Positions 39,517 through 47,408 of a stretch of DNA of 48,668 nucleotides are shown in pieces. The notes beneath the pieces are model-generated. The model was not told where the DNA came from and searched no databases. It saw nothing but the letters and a program-made list of their open reading frames with translations. Origin of the DNA: Actinomycetes bacterium. Its GTDB lineage: Bacteria; Actinomycetota; Thermoleophilia; Gaiellales; Gaiellaceae. Each line of letters opens with the position of its first letter. The stretch's first letter is position 1. A program made the translations under genes and the position numbers. Location: contig JAPOVR010000116.1 of assembly GCA_026708005.1 (NCBI GenBank), forward strand, positions 1-48,668, written 5' to 3'.

Positions 39517-41444
39517 GCGTGCGTATCCGCGAGCAGCCCAACGACGGCGACAGCGTTCTCTGACAGGGTCGGAAGCTCGAACTCAATCCGCCCGTCCGTC
39601 TCTGAGCTCGGGAGCTTCGCGATCCGGCTGCCGTCAGCGGGCTCGACGAGTTCGACCTCGCTGCCTCGTGCGCGCTCGTCCAGCTCGACGGAGATCGGGA
39701 TGCGAGTACGAGGCGCCCCGACGTTCGCGACGGCGAAGGTGAACGCCTCGTCGTTCCGCGACAGGAACACCGACTCAAGGCCGGGTGGCTGGCCCTACGG
39801 CTCGACGAGAAGTCCCTTCTGATTGAGCGGTGCGACCCACGCCGAGAACCCCTTGTAGATCGAGGTCCAGTTGTCGGGATCGCTCAGGAAGTACGGCAGC
39901 GAGAACGCGAACCGAAGATCGAGCTCGCCTGCACCCAGCGCAAACGTCTTGACCGTGTAGGAGCGGTAGGTATACGCGGTGCCCGCGCGGTGTGCCGCCC
40001 AGAAGTAGCTGAGCGCGCGTTCGCAGGACTCGCTCACAACCGGATCCTGCAGAACGCGATTCGCAACGATGAGCCGGAAGGCCGAGAGCACGTTGTAGAC
40101 ATCGTCGATCTGCGGGATGAGGTCGGTCCGGACGTATGGTGGATCTCCTGGCAGCTCGAGACGTGGATCCACTTGCGCGAGCATGTAGAGGAACTGGCCA
40201 TTCGATCGCTGGAGGCCCTTGTCGAGCGCCAGCTTGAACGCGTTCATGCCGTAGTCGAGCCCGCGCTTTGCCTCTTCGTCTTGGAGGCGCGTCCACAGCA
40301 GACTGAAGATCAGCAGCACGCTGGCGTGCGTGTTGAGCGCGTGCCGCTCGTCCGTATAGCCGGCGTCGTTGATGTAGCCACCCCACCGGTACCACCAGGC
40401 GTCCGCAGCGTCGACGCTGTGGCTGTTCGCCGGCGGATCGCCAAACCAAAACTCCTTGCTTCGGAGCGCCGCATCGAGGAACGGCCTGTTGCCCGTGACG
40501 TCGAAGGCGTCGATCAGGTAGACGAAGGCCGTGTACGAGTGGTAGTGCTGATGGTGTCGCGGCGGCAGATTGTAGAACTCGATCCCTTCGAACCACTCGC
40601 CATACTCGTTCTGGCCCGCAAGCAGTCCGTAGGACTTCTTGACCGCAATGTCTCGATAGATCGACTTCCCGGTGAGCCGCCAGAGCGAGGTGTCCTCGTT
40701 GTTCCACGAGAACCGCCGCCGCGCGAGAATGTCCATCCCCCGCGACTGTGGAATGAGCTGATCGACCGGTCGATTCTGGCATCCCCCCTGGATCGGGGGC
40801 CCGAGCCACCGATCCTCGACCTGACGAGAGAGAAACTGCTCCCACTCGATCGCCGGGATATAGACGATCTCACGAGAGTCGTTGTGCGTCGTCTGAAAGC
40901 GGAGGTTCTCGATGGGCTCAGCGAGTGGCCGTAGGAGAAACGCTGCCTCGATCGTGTCGCTGGGCGCCGCGTCGAGCGGCCCATCCGCGTGAAGGCCAAG
41001 GTGGCCGTCAGCCATGTGGAGCTTCGCGTTGCCGAGCGTGTGGTAACCCGTTGCGCCGACGTCGTTCCAGCGGGCGAACCACGGAAACTTGGTGATCCCA
41101 ACACCGACGATCTCGTCACCGCGGAGCTGGAGCCATGGCTCGAGGAGCGGCATCTCGCCGTTCTCGCCAAGGCTGGCCGATCCGGCAAGGGTCTCGAGCT
41201 GTCGCAGCCCGTCGAGGTGGAGGCGGGGGAGCTCGACAGCCCCGATCAGCGTGGCCTCGGCGAGCTTAAGCCTCACGTAGACGTGGAGGTTCTCGGTCTG
41301 GTGCAGGTCGTAGGTGATGCGCAGCGAGTGACCCTCGCCGGAGGTGCCGCTCGCGACGATGCGGGCAAGAGCGTCGTCTTCGATCACGACGTCGAGCTCT
41401 CGCGCTTCGACCTCGATCTCGCGCCCGTCCTGAGCGAGGATCAC
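39513..41444 (-). pseudogene. large toroid-like enzyme of unknown family, amber-interrupted
   Basis: I do not recognise this protein. The 549-residue frame from GTG 41444 has an N-terminal beta-rich domain (about 1-190) and an all-helical part rich in Trp, Tyr and His (AWWYRWGGYIND, YHSYTAFVYLIDAF, NTHASVLLIFSLLW), like the alpha/alpha toroids of polysaccharide lyases, epimerases and six-hairpin glycosidases. A TAG at 39795-39797 ends it, but the same frame continues for 93 codons with a beta-sandwich-like domain, ending at 39513 with ATGA overlap to the SDR gene. Upstream of the GTG the frame also stays coding-like (KRRGLELANAHWTASLADGA) to about 41560 without any start codon, so the true N-terminus may be lost. 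Confidence 0.55.
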
Positions 41445-41590
41445 GACGGGGGCGATCGACGCCTTGCCCAGCCTGAGAGCACCGTCCGCAAGTGATGCCG
41501 TCCAGTGCGCGTTGGCGAGTTCGAGGCCCCTCCGTTTCGTGAGACCCTCGATAGCGGCTCCATCGTTTGGCCTCTCACGGCTTACCCCCG

Positions 41591-43357
41591 TTATTGCTCT
41601 CTCAGCTCTCCGAGCAGCTCGTCTCTGAGCCTCAGCGCGTCGACGGCCTGCGCCGGATACTCAAGGCGCACAGTCTCCTCGTCGTAGAGGCCCGCGAGCA
41701 GGTCCTCTGCGATGAGCGCTGGGTCGCGCTCTTCGGCGAGGCCGTATCCCCCTCCGCCTCCGACCGACAGCTCAAGGAGGGCCTCTTTTGGGAGGTGGAC
41801 ATTCGTGAACTTCCCGGCGCAACGAACTCCAAACCGCTCCTTGAAGTTCCGATACGTCTTGTCCCCGGGGACCTTCACCTTGAACCACGAAAGCGAGCCC
41901 TCGTTGCCGCTGAAGAGGCCCCATGGATACAGGCGCTCGCTTGAGTGGTAGCAGGAGAACGTCATCGGCGCCAGCAGCTCGAGCCGGCGCACGCTGCCAA
42001 GGTCTCCACGGAAACGTCCAGCGCCGCCGGATCCCTCGTTGAACGAAAACTCGTGGTGGCGAAGCGGATACCGCGTCTCGTACACCTCGATCGGTGTGAC
42101 GACGCAGTTGGAGTTCGGGACGGTGACGACATCCCAGCCATCGCCTACGAGCTTCCCGCCCCAGCCCTGACCTTCGAGGATGAGGTTGCTGTATAGCTCT
42201 CCGCTCCTGGGATCGGCTCCACCATAGGTCACCAGCATTGCCGTCTCCGACCCGGCGGCGCTCACACGGTCGGGCACCGCTTCAGCCATTGCCTTCCAGA
42301 TCAACGTGACGAGGTGTGGATGGACCTCGGAGTTTCCTCCGACCGTCGCCACGGGGAATGTCGCGTTGACGAGCGTTCCCTCAGGGGCGATGACCTCGAT
42401 CGGTCGGTACCGGCCCGCGTTCGCCGGGATGTCCAAGTCGGTCATGTGAAGCACCGCGTTGAAGACGGCCGACACCGTGGCGACGAAGGTGAGGTTGCAC
42501 GAGCCCCGCCGCTGAGGCTCCGTCCCGGTGAAGTCGGCAACGATGCGATTGTCCTCGACCATCATCGCCACCCGCACTCGGGCAGGCTCGTCGAGCCACC
42601 CGTCGTTGTCGATGATGAGTTCATCAGCGACGTACGTGGCGTTGGGAATCTCCTTGATCGCTTCCCGCATTCGCCGCTCCGAGTACGCCTTGATCTCGTC
42701 CTTGATCAGGCGGAACCGCTCGACCCCCTGCTTCCGGACGAGCTCGAGCAGGCGGCGCTCGCCGACGTTGAGCGAGCCGATCATCGCCCGCAGGTCCCCC
42801 GCCGTAACCCGCGGCGTTCGTCCGTTCGCCAGGATGACTCTCCAGAGGTCAGCGTCCTCGACTCCGGCCTTCACGATCTTCACGGGCGGGATCCGCAAGC
42901 CCTCGTGGAAGACCTCCTGCGCATCGCCCGGGAAACCTCCCGGAGCGAGGCCTCCGACCTCGGCCATATGACCGATGCAGGCGACGATGCCCACCCGCTC
43001 GCCCTCGTGGAACACGGCCTTCACGACCATGTGCTCCGGCAGGTGGTTCATCCCGGAGTAGGGGTCGTTGTGCAGGTAGACATCGCCGTCCCCGAGCGAG
43101 TCAAGCCCGAACTCGTCGATGATCCACCTGAGCGCCATCGTCGTTGCCCCAAGCTGCGCAGGGCAAAACTCCCCCTGCCCGATCATCTCGCCGATCTCGT
43201 CGAAGACCGCGCAGGAGAAGTCAAGCGCCTCGTTGAAGATCGGGGAGTAGGCCGTCGTCTGCATCGCCTGACCCATCTCCCGAGACACGGTGACGAGGTA
43301 GTTCGCCACCACCGTCATCGTGACGGGATCGACTGTTCCACGCTCGGATACGGCCAC
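41591..43357 (-). CDS. hyuB: hydantoinase B / oxoprolinase-family beta subunit
   Basis: 588 residues, full length and intact. Family signatures: NEALDFSCAVFDEIGEMIGQ, YLHNDPYSGMNHLPEHM, GHMAEVGGLAPGGFPGDA, SLNVGERR, YSERRMREAIKEIPN, YRPIEVIAPEGTLVNATFP, then TPIEVYETRYPLRHHEF and LFSGNEGS, and a Gly-rich SVGGGGGYGL end. It works with a HyuA ATPase subunit on cyclic amides such as hydantoins or oxoproline, or as a carboxylase subunit; sequence alone does not tell which. It starts with GTG directly after the truncated hyuA, which cannot supply a full partner, so the remaining complex is probably not functional. Confidence 0.92.
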   Translation of the reverse strand: MAVSERGTVDPVTMTVVANYLVTVSREMGQAMQTTAYSPIFNEALDFSCAVFDEIGEMIGQGEFCPAQLGATTMALRWIIDEFGLDSLGDGDVYLHNDPYSGMNHLPEHMVVKAVFHEGERVGIVACIGHMAEVGGLAPGGFPGDAQEVFHEGLRIPPVKIVKAGVEDADLWRVILANGRTPRVTAGDLRAMIGSLNVGERRLLELVRKQGVERFRLIKDEIKAYSERRMREAIKEIPNATYVADELIIDNDGWLDEPARVRVAMMVEDNRIVADFTGTEPQRRGSCNLTFVATVSAVFNAVLHMTDLDIPANAGRYRPIEVIAPEGTLVNATFPVATVGGNSEVHPHLVTLIWKAMAEAVPDRVSAAGSETAMLVTYGGADPRSGELYSNLILEGQGWGGKLVGDGWDVVTVPNSNCVVTPIEVYETRYPLRHHEFSFNEGSGGAGRFRGDLGSVRRLELLAPMTFSCYHSSERLYPWGLFSGNEGSLSWFKVKVPGDKTYRNFKERFGVRCAGKFTNVHLPKEALLELSVGGGGGYGLAEERDPALIAEDLLAGLYDEETVRLEYPAQAVDALRLRDELLGELREQ

Positions 43358-43957
43358 TCAGCTCATCTCCCCGGTGTTTCCGGTGATGATGAGACTGCCG
43401 CTCTCGTGAACCCTCAGCCGTGCTCCAGGAGGAACGAGCGTCGTCGAGAGCGCCTCCTCCACGATCGCGGGCCCCTGCCTCACCTCTCCGACCGGGAGCG
43501 AGGCTTGCTGCAGGACAGTGGTCTCCTGGAACCCTTCTCCAGCGAAGTACACGTCCCGGGTCGTCTCTTCAGCCGGCTCCGCCGTCCTGCTCATCAACTG
43601 TGCCGCGGGGCCTTGGCGCGCGCCGCTCGCTGTCACGACGAGCCCGACCACCTCCACGAGCTCCCCGGGCATGTCGTACCCGTAGAACGACTTGTAGTCG
43701 GCGTTGAACGCCTCGATCGCTGCGTCGAAGTCTGACTGGTCGATCGGTGTGTTCGAGGCGAAGACGACCTCGCGATGGTAGTTCTGGCCGAAGTAGCGCA
43801 TCTCAAAACGTTGCTCAACATCGGGCTCACCGGTGAAGCCCTCTCGACTGAGCGTCGCGAGCGTGCGCTGTCGGAGCGGAACGAGCGCGTTGTTCAGCTT
43901 CGTGAGCGCCTCCGGATCGTCCGATCGAACGAGCAGCGTCGTCCGTCTCATGAAGCC
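43358..43957 (-). pseudogene. hyuA: C-terminal fragment of HyuA
   Basis: Only the last 200 or so residues of a protein of about 680 are present: SDDPEALTKLNNALVPLRQ, FEMRYFGQNYHREVVF, AFNADYKSFYGYDMPGELVE and GPAIVEEALSTTLVPPGARL. Homology stops near 43957, where the VOC gene of the opposite strand begins. The longer open frame up to 44257 is antisense to the VOC gene and not protein-like. The ATP-binding half is therefore missing, through deletion, inversion or an assembly join. Confidence 0.75.
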
Positions 43958-43972
43958 GATCCCGCTGCTCGG

Positions 43973-44461
43973 TCGATCGGACAGATCGGCCTCGTCGTCG
44001 CAGACCTGGAGCCCACTGTCTCGCGCTACTCGGCACTGTGGGGCGGGGGCCCCTGGCGCGTGTATACCTACGGCCCGGCCACCGTACGCGAGCTCTCGTA
44101 CCGAGGGCAGCCCGGTGAGCACTCGATGCGGATCGCAATCGGGTCTCATGCGCCTCAGATCGAGCTGATTCAACCGCTCACGGGACCGATTCAACCGCTC
44201 ACGGGACCGAGTATCTTCCACGAGTGCCTCGATCAGCGAGGTCAGGGCTTTCACCATCTCGGCGTGTACGTTGACTGTCTCGACACGGCAGTGAACGACA
44301 TGGCTTCGGCCGGCTACGACGTTCTCCAGTCAGGTCGCGGTACCGGGGCCGACGGCAGCGGTGGCTACGCGTACTTCTCGACCGAGGAGGATCTCTCGAT
44401 CATCCTCGAGGCCGTCGTTGTGCCGGGGCGCCGGCGCGAGCCAGAGGCCGTCTGGGATTGA
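43973..44461 (+). pseudogene. VOC (glyoxalase) family protein, start codon missing
   Basis: Vicinal-oxygen-chelate metalloenzyme domain: SIGQIGLVVADLEPTVSRYS, GPWRVYTYGP, QIELIQPLTGP, FHHLGVYVDCLDTAVNDM, GYDVLQSGRG and AYFSTEEDL, ending RREPEAVWD. About 160 residues, nearly a full domain. There is no ATG, GTG or TTG in frame between 43922 and the domain start, so a few N-terminal residues and the start are lost at the junction with hyuA. It carries a 7-residue internal duplication. Relatives act as epimerases or lactoylglutathione-lyase-like enzymes. Confidence 0.7.
44168..44209 (+). repeat. exact 21-bp tandem duplication inside the VOC gene
   Basis: Two perfect copies (44168-44188 and 44189-44209) duplicate the peptide IQPLTGP in frame. 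VOC relatives have one copy of this strand, so the duplication is recent and probably disturbs the fold. Confidence 0.85.
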
Positions 44462-44771
44462 GCTCAGCCGCCTGCCTCAGGGCTGCGTCGAGGCGTCGGA
44501 TCTCTCGAGACCGCCGGTCGGTCCTATTCGGCCGTTGACGGGCGGGTCGAGAACGGGATCTGGGCTCCCTCCGTCGGTACGTGACGAGCCGACCATTGGC
44601 GGCGGTCGAACTCGAAGTCACAAGGCAGCCTCGCTCGACAAGAGGCAGGATGGTGTGGGGAACGAGGGCTTCCGTGTGTCCGAGCCGCTGCAACGCCGCC
44701 GCGCTGGGAGCCCAAACGCAGCGTGCGCGGGACCTCGAGGAAACTTGCGAGAGCTGCTGCCCGGCAGCGCG
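44462..44771. other. intergenic stretch without supported gene
   Basis: No frame is convincing. A minus-strand frame has TILPLVERGCLVTS, which faintly recalls a winged-helix regulator, but it is flanked by unrelated sequence; a decayed regulator is possible. The end of the thioredoxin-like gene follows. Confidence 0.35.
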
Positions 44772-45290
44772 TCAGGGCTTCCACTTGATCGTGCAGCCTA
44801 CCGGCGGCGTCTCGCTGCACGGCGGTGCCTTGCCGGCGAGCGCTGCGTCCAGCGCCTGGCGGAGGTACGGCACCGCCCCGCCCGGATCCTGGTAGCTCGA
44901 GTCGGGAGCGCCCTGGTAGATGAGCCTGCGGTTGGCCCCGAGCACGAACACCTCCGGCGTGCGGGAGGCTCCGTAGCTGCGCGCCGCCGCTTGCGACTCG
45001 TCGCGCAGGAACGGAAAGACGAAGCTCTTCTCCTGCGCGCGCCGCTCCATGTCCTGAAGCGAATCGCCAATGTGGTCGTTCGAGTTGATCGCCACCAGCC
45101 CGACCCGGCCTTGATAGTCGCGCGCGACGTCGTTCAAGCGATCCTCCCAGGCGATCACGTAGGGGCAGTGGCAGCAGGAGAACACAACGGCAACCGGCTG
45201 CGCGGTGTAATCGTCGAGCGAGTGGGTCGCCCCGTCGGTGCCGGGGAGGCTGATGGGCGGGGCCAGCTCGCCGATCTTCAGTCTCGCCAT
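44772..45290 (-). CDS. thioredoxin-like (redoxin) family protein
   Basis: 172 residues. LKIGELAPPISLPGTDG opens a peroxiredoxin/ResA-like fold, VVFSCCHCPYVIAWEDR holds the cysteine cluster (family form CNHCPYV), AINSND, PFLRDESQAAARSYGA and RTPEVFVLGANRRLIYQG complete it. Probably a cytoplasmic redox protein; no signal peptide is seen. ATG 45290 lies 7 nt after TAGCAT, so it is likely leaderless; an in-frame start at 45380 would run into the divergent acyltransferase gene. Confidence 0.87.
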   Translation of the reverse strand: MARLKIGELAPPISLPGTDGATHSLDDYTAQPVAVVFSCCHCPYVIAWEDRLNDVARDYQGRVGLVAINSNDHIGDSLQDMERRAQEKSFVFPFLRDESQAAARSYGASRTPEVFVLGANRRLIYQGAPDSSYQDPGGAVPYLRQALDAALAGKAPPCSETPPVGCTIKWKP

Positions 45291-45297
45291 GCGAGCA

Positions 45298-45303
45298 ATG
45301 CTA
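45298..45303 (-). promoter_or_regulatory. -10 hexamer TAGCAT for leaderless redoxin gene
   Basis: TAGCAT on the minus strand, 7 nt before the ATG at 45290. On the plus strand, TACTCT (45302-45307) overlaps it and could serve the acyltransferase gene, so the two promoters would share the same bases. Confidence 0.5.
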
Positions 45304-45322
45304 CTCTCCGCCGCCGCCTCTG

Positions 45323-46585
45323 ATGGCTGATTACCAACCACCGCGGGGAAGGTCACCCGTCCTCTATCCGGTCGTGGCAACGGGTATGTGGGTGTATGCG
45401 AACCTGGCGTTCGACGTCAGCGTCGTCGGTCCGCGCGGGCGTCATCCAGAGCCCGGAACGCTCTACATCGCGCCGCACCGAGCGGAGACGGACGTGCCCA
45501 TCGTCTGTGGGTCGTTCTACATCTCGAGCCGCAGCTGGTCGCGAACGTGGCCGCACCTTCACTTCGCCGCGCGCGACGATCTCTTCGAGCCCGGATTTTT
45601 CGCCGGCTTCATGCGGAGCATCTCGCCGCGCACGCGGCGGCGCCTCCACGGGCTGTCGATTGAGAGCTACCTGCCGTGCGTCCAGGTACGGCCGATCCGC
45701 AGCGCGACGTCGATGAGGCTGATGCAGGCTGTGGCCGCGGTGCCGGGTGGGCTCTCGCTCGCCGAGGCGCTTCCCGAGTTCGCCGACTCGCTCGCCGAGC
45801 GGGCTCGGATCCTCGAGCTTCCTCCGCCAACCACGATCGCCGACATCCGCCGCGGTGAGTTCGCTGATCTCCTCTGGGTGACGGTTGACTCCGACCGTCT
45901 CAGCGCGGAGGCCTTCGCCGACGCGTGGCGGCGTCGGGCCGCTGAGGCCATGACCGACCTGCGGAGCCTCATCGACCTGATTCGGGCCGGAGAGCCGTTG
46001 CTCCTGTTCCCGGAAGGGCGGCCGTCCCAGGACGGTGCGGTCGGCCCGATCCAGCGGGGTCTGGGTGTTCTCACTCGGCGCGGGAAACCAGATCGCATTC
46101 GCGCGTTCACGATCGCCTACGACACGCTGTCAGAGGGCCGCACCGCGGTGTGCGTCTCGGCGCCGAGCCCGGTTGGGCCGCTGGGGAAGGACGCTGAGGC
46201 CGAGCTCGATCGCTACCTGGCGCGGACGTTTCCCGCCACGGTCAGCCAGTTCGTCGCGCGGGCGCTCGTGCACGAGGCCGCCGAGGGCCGCGACACGATG
46301 AGCCCGAGCGAGCTCGCAGAGCGCGTGCGGTGTGGGGCGGCCGAGGCGTGCGCGGCCGGCCGGCCGCTCGATCGGGCGCTCGTTGCGGAGAGCCGTCGTG
46401 TGCGGCGTCTTGATGAGGCTCTGCGGACGCTTGCGCGGTCAGGAGCCGTCGTGCGCCAGGGCGCGCGCCGGGTCGGTCTCAACCGTCCTCGCATCCTCAG
46501 CGACCCAACGTTGGCGCGGCTGGTGAAGGAAGACGCCAGCGTGCAGGCGGCGACGCGCGCCCAGGCGCGCGGTCTCTCTGGTTGA
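45323..46585 (+). CDS. PlsC-like glycerophosphate/lysophosphatidate acyltransferase
   Basis: 420 residues. The acyltransferase motif HRAETDVP (H-x4-D) near residue 52 and LLLFPEGRPSQDG near 230 mark the family; GSFYISSR and RTWPHLHFAARDDL lie between. The insert between the two motifs is longer than in ordinary PlsC, and the C-terminal 120 residues are helical and Arg-rich. Likely acts at the membrane in phospholipid synthesis, substrate unknown. ATG at 45323, divergent from the redoxin gene. Confidence 0.8.
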   Translation: MADYQPPRGRSPVLYPVVATGMWVYANLAFDVSVVGPRGRHPEPGTLYIAPHRAETDVPIVCGSFYISSRSWSRTWPHLHFAARDDLFEPGFFAGFMRSISPRTRRRLHGLSIESYLPCVQVRPIRSATSMRLMQAVAAVPGGLSLAEALPEFADSLAERARILELPPPTTIADIRRGEFADLLWVTVDSDRLSAEAFADAWRRRAAEAMTDLRSLIDLIRAGEPLLLFPEGRPSQDGAVGPIQRGLGVLTRRGKPDRIRAFTIAYDTLSEGRTAVCVSAPSPVGPLGKDAEAELDRYLARTFPATVSQFVARALVHEAAEGRDTMSPSELAERVRCGAAEACAAGRPLDRALVAESRRVRRLDEALRTLARSGAVVRQGARRVGLNRPRILSDPTLARLVKEDASVQAATRAQARGLSG

Positions 46586-46601
46586 CTACGCGTGGGCGTC
46601 A

Positions 46602-46617
46602 GCCACCGCGTGGTGGC
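46602..46617 (+). terminator. hairpin after the acyltransferase gene
   Basis: GCCACC, loop GCGT, GGTGGC: a perfect 6-bp stem 16 nt after the stop. No T run follows, so the terminator role is uncertain. Confidence 0.3.
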
Positions 46618-46727
46618 GGGAGCGACCCGGCGGTTGCCGCTGCGCCGTCCCCCAGGGACATAGGAGCGGCGGACAGGGTCGGGGCTCGTCTCGGCCGCAG
46701 GCCCCAACGGCTATCTGACGGGTCATC

Positions 46728-47290
46728 CTAAGCGAAGACGCCGATGGCATCGACGGTGACAAGCTCGGTGACGGCCAGCTCGACACCCCACGCCGTCAAG
46801 TCGTCACTGCTCGGAGAGTTGTTGGGGTGCAGCCGGAGGGTCACGGCCACGGTGATTGAGCCCTCCAGCGAGCGGGTCGGAATGGCAACTCTTCCCCCGT
46901 AGCCGATCAGGACACGCTGCCCGTCCGGGCTTCTCCAAACGACACCTGGGCCATCGTTGACGTCGAAGGAGCCGAGGTCATAGCCGGATCGACCGAACAC
47001 TTCAAGTCGGTCGACACGCCATGCTGTGGAGAGCCGGTCCGGGTGGCGCAGCTCGGGCTGCTCGGCGGCAGCGGCGGCTGACCGGCCGCCGGCACCTTGA
47101 TGGGCGCCAAGGTGCGCGCTCAGGCTGGCCTCTCTGGCGCCGGCCTCGCCAACCTGGCTGGCGGGCACCTCGACCGCAAGGCCGTTGCCGACCGTGTCGA
47201 TTCACACCGAGATCAGCTCGATCCCTGGCAGCAACAGCGCCTTCTCATGCCACGGTGGGATCGAGGCGTCGCCCAGCTCCTGCTCGGTGT
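46728..47290 (-). pseudogene. unknown protein remnant with in-frame TGA
   Basis: The frame ending at 46728 reads like protein over its last 100 residues (FGRSGYDLGSFDV, WRSPDGQRVLIGYGG, SITVAVTLRLHPN). Upstream of the possible start at 47168 the same frame passes a TGA (47202-47204) and continues LGDASIPPWHEKALLLPGIE to about 47290, so a longer protein has been interrupted. No family is recognised. It lies beside other mobile-element debris. Confidence 0.4.
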
Positions 47291-47408
47291 TGGAACCCTA
47301 TACGGGCGCGTTAGCCGGGACCGTCGTGGGCGGCCCAACCTCGCTCGTCGCAACAGCCCGCCCCCCGCCCACCACCCGGGGGAGGGTAGCCCAGAAAAGC
47401 GCACGGAT

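Noticed and set aside
33810..41444. stop-codon readthrough or amber recoding in the hyu operon
   Set aside because: Interruptions include TAG and TAA as well as several frameshifts, and core genes use normal stops; decay is simpler.
43958..44257. N-terminal extension of the hyuA fragment
   Set aside because: This part of the open frame is antisense to the VOC domain and shows no HyuA-like sequence, so the fragment ends near 43957.
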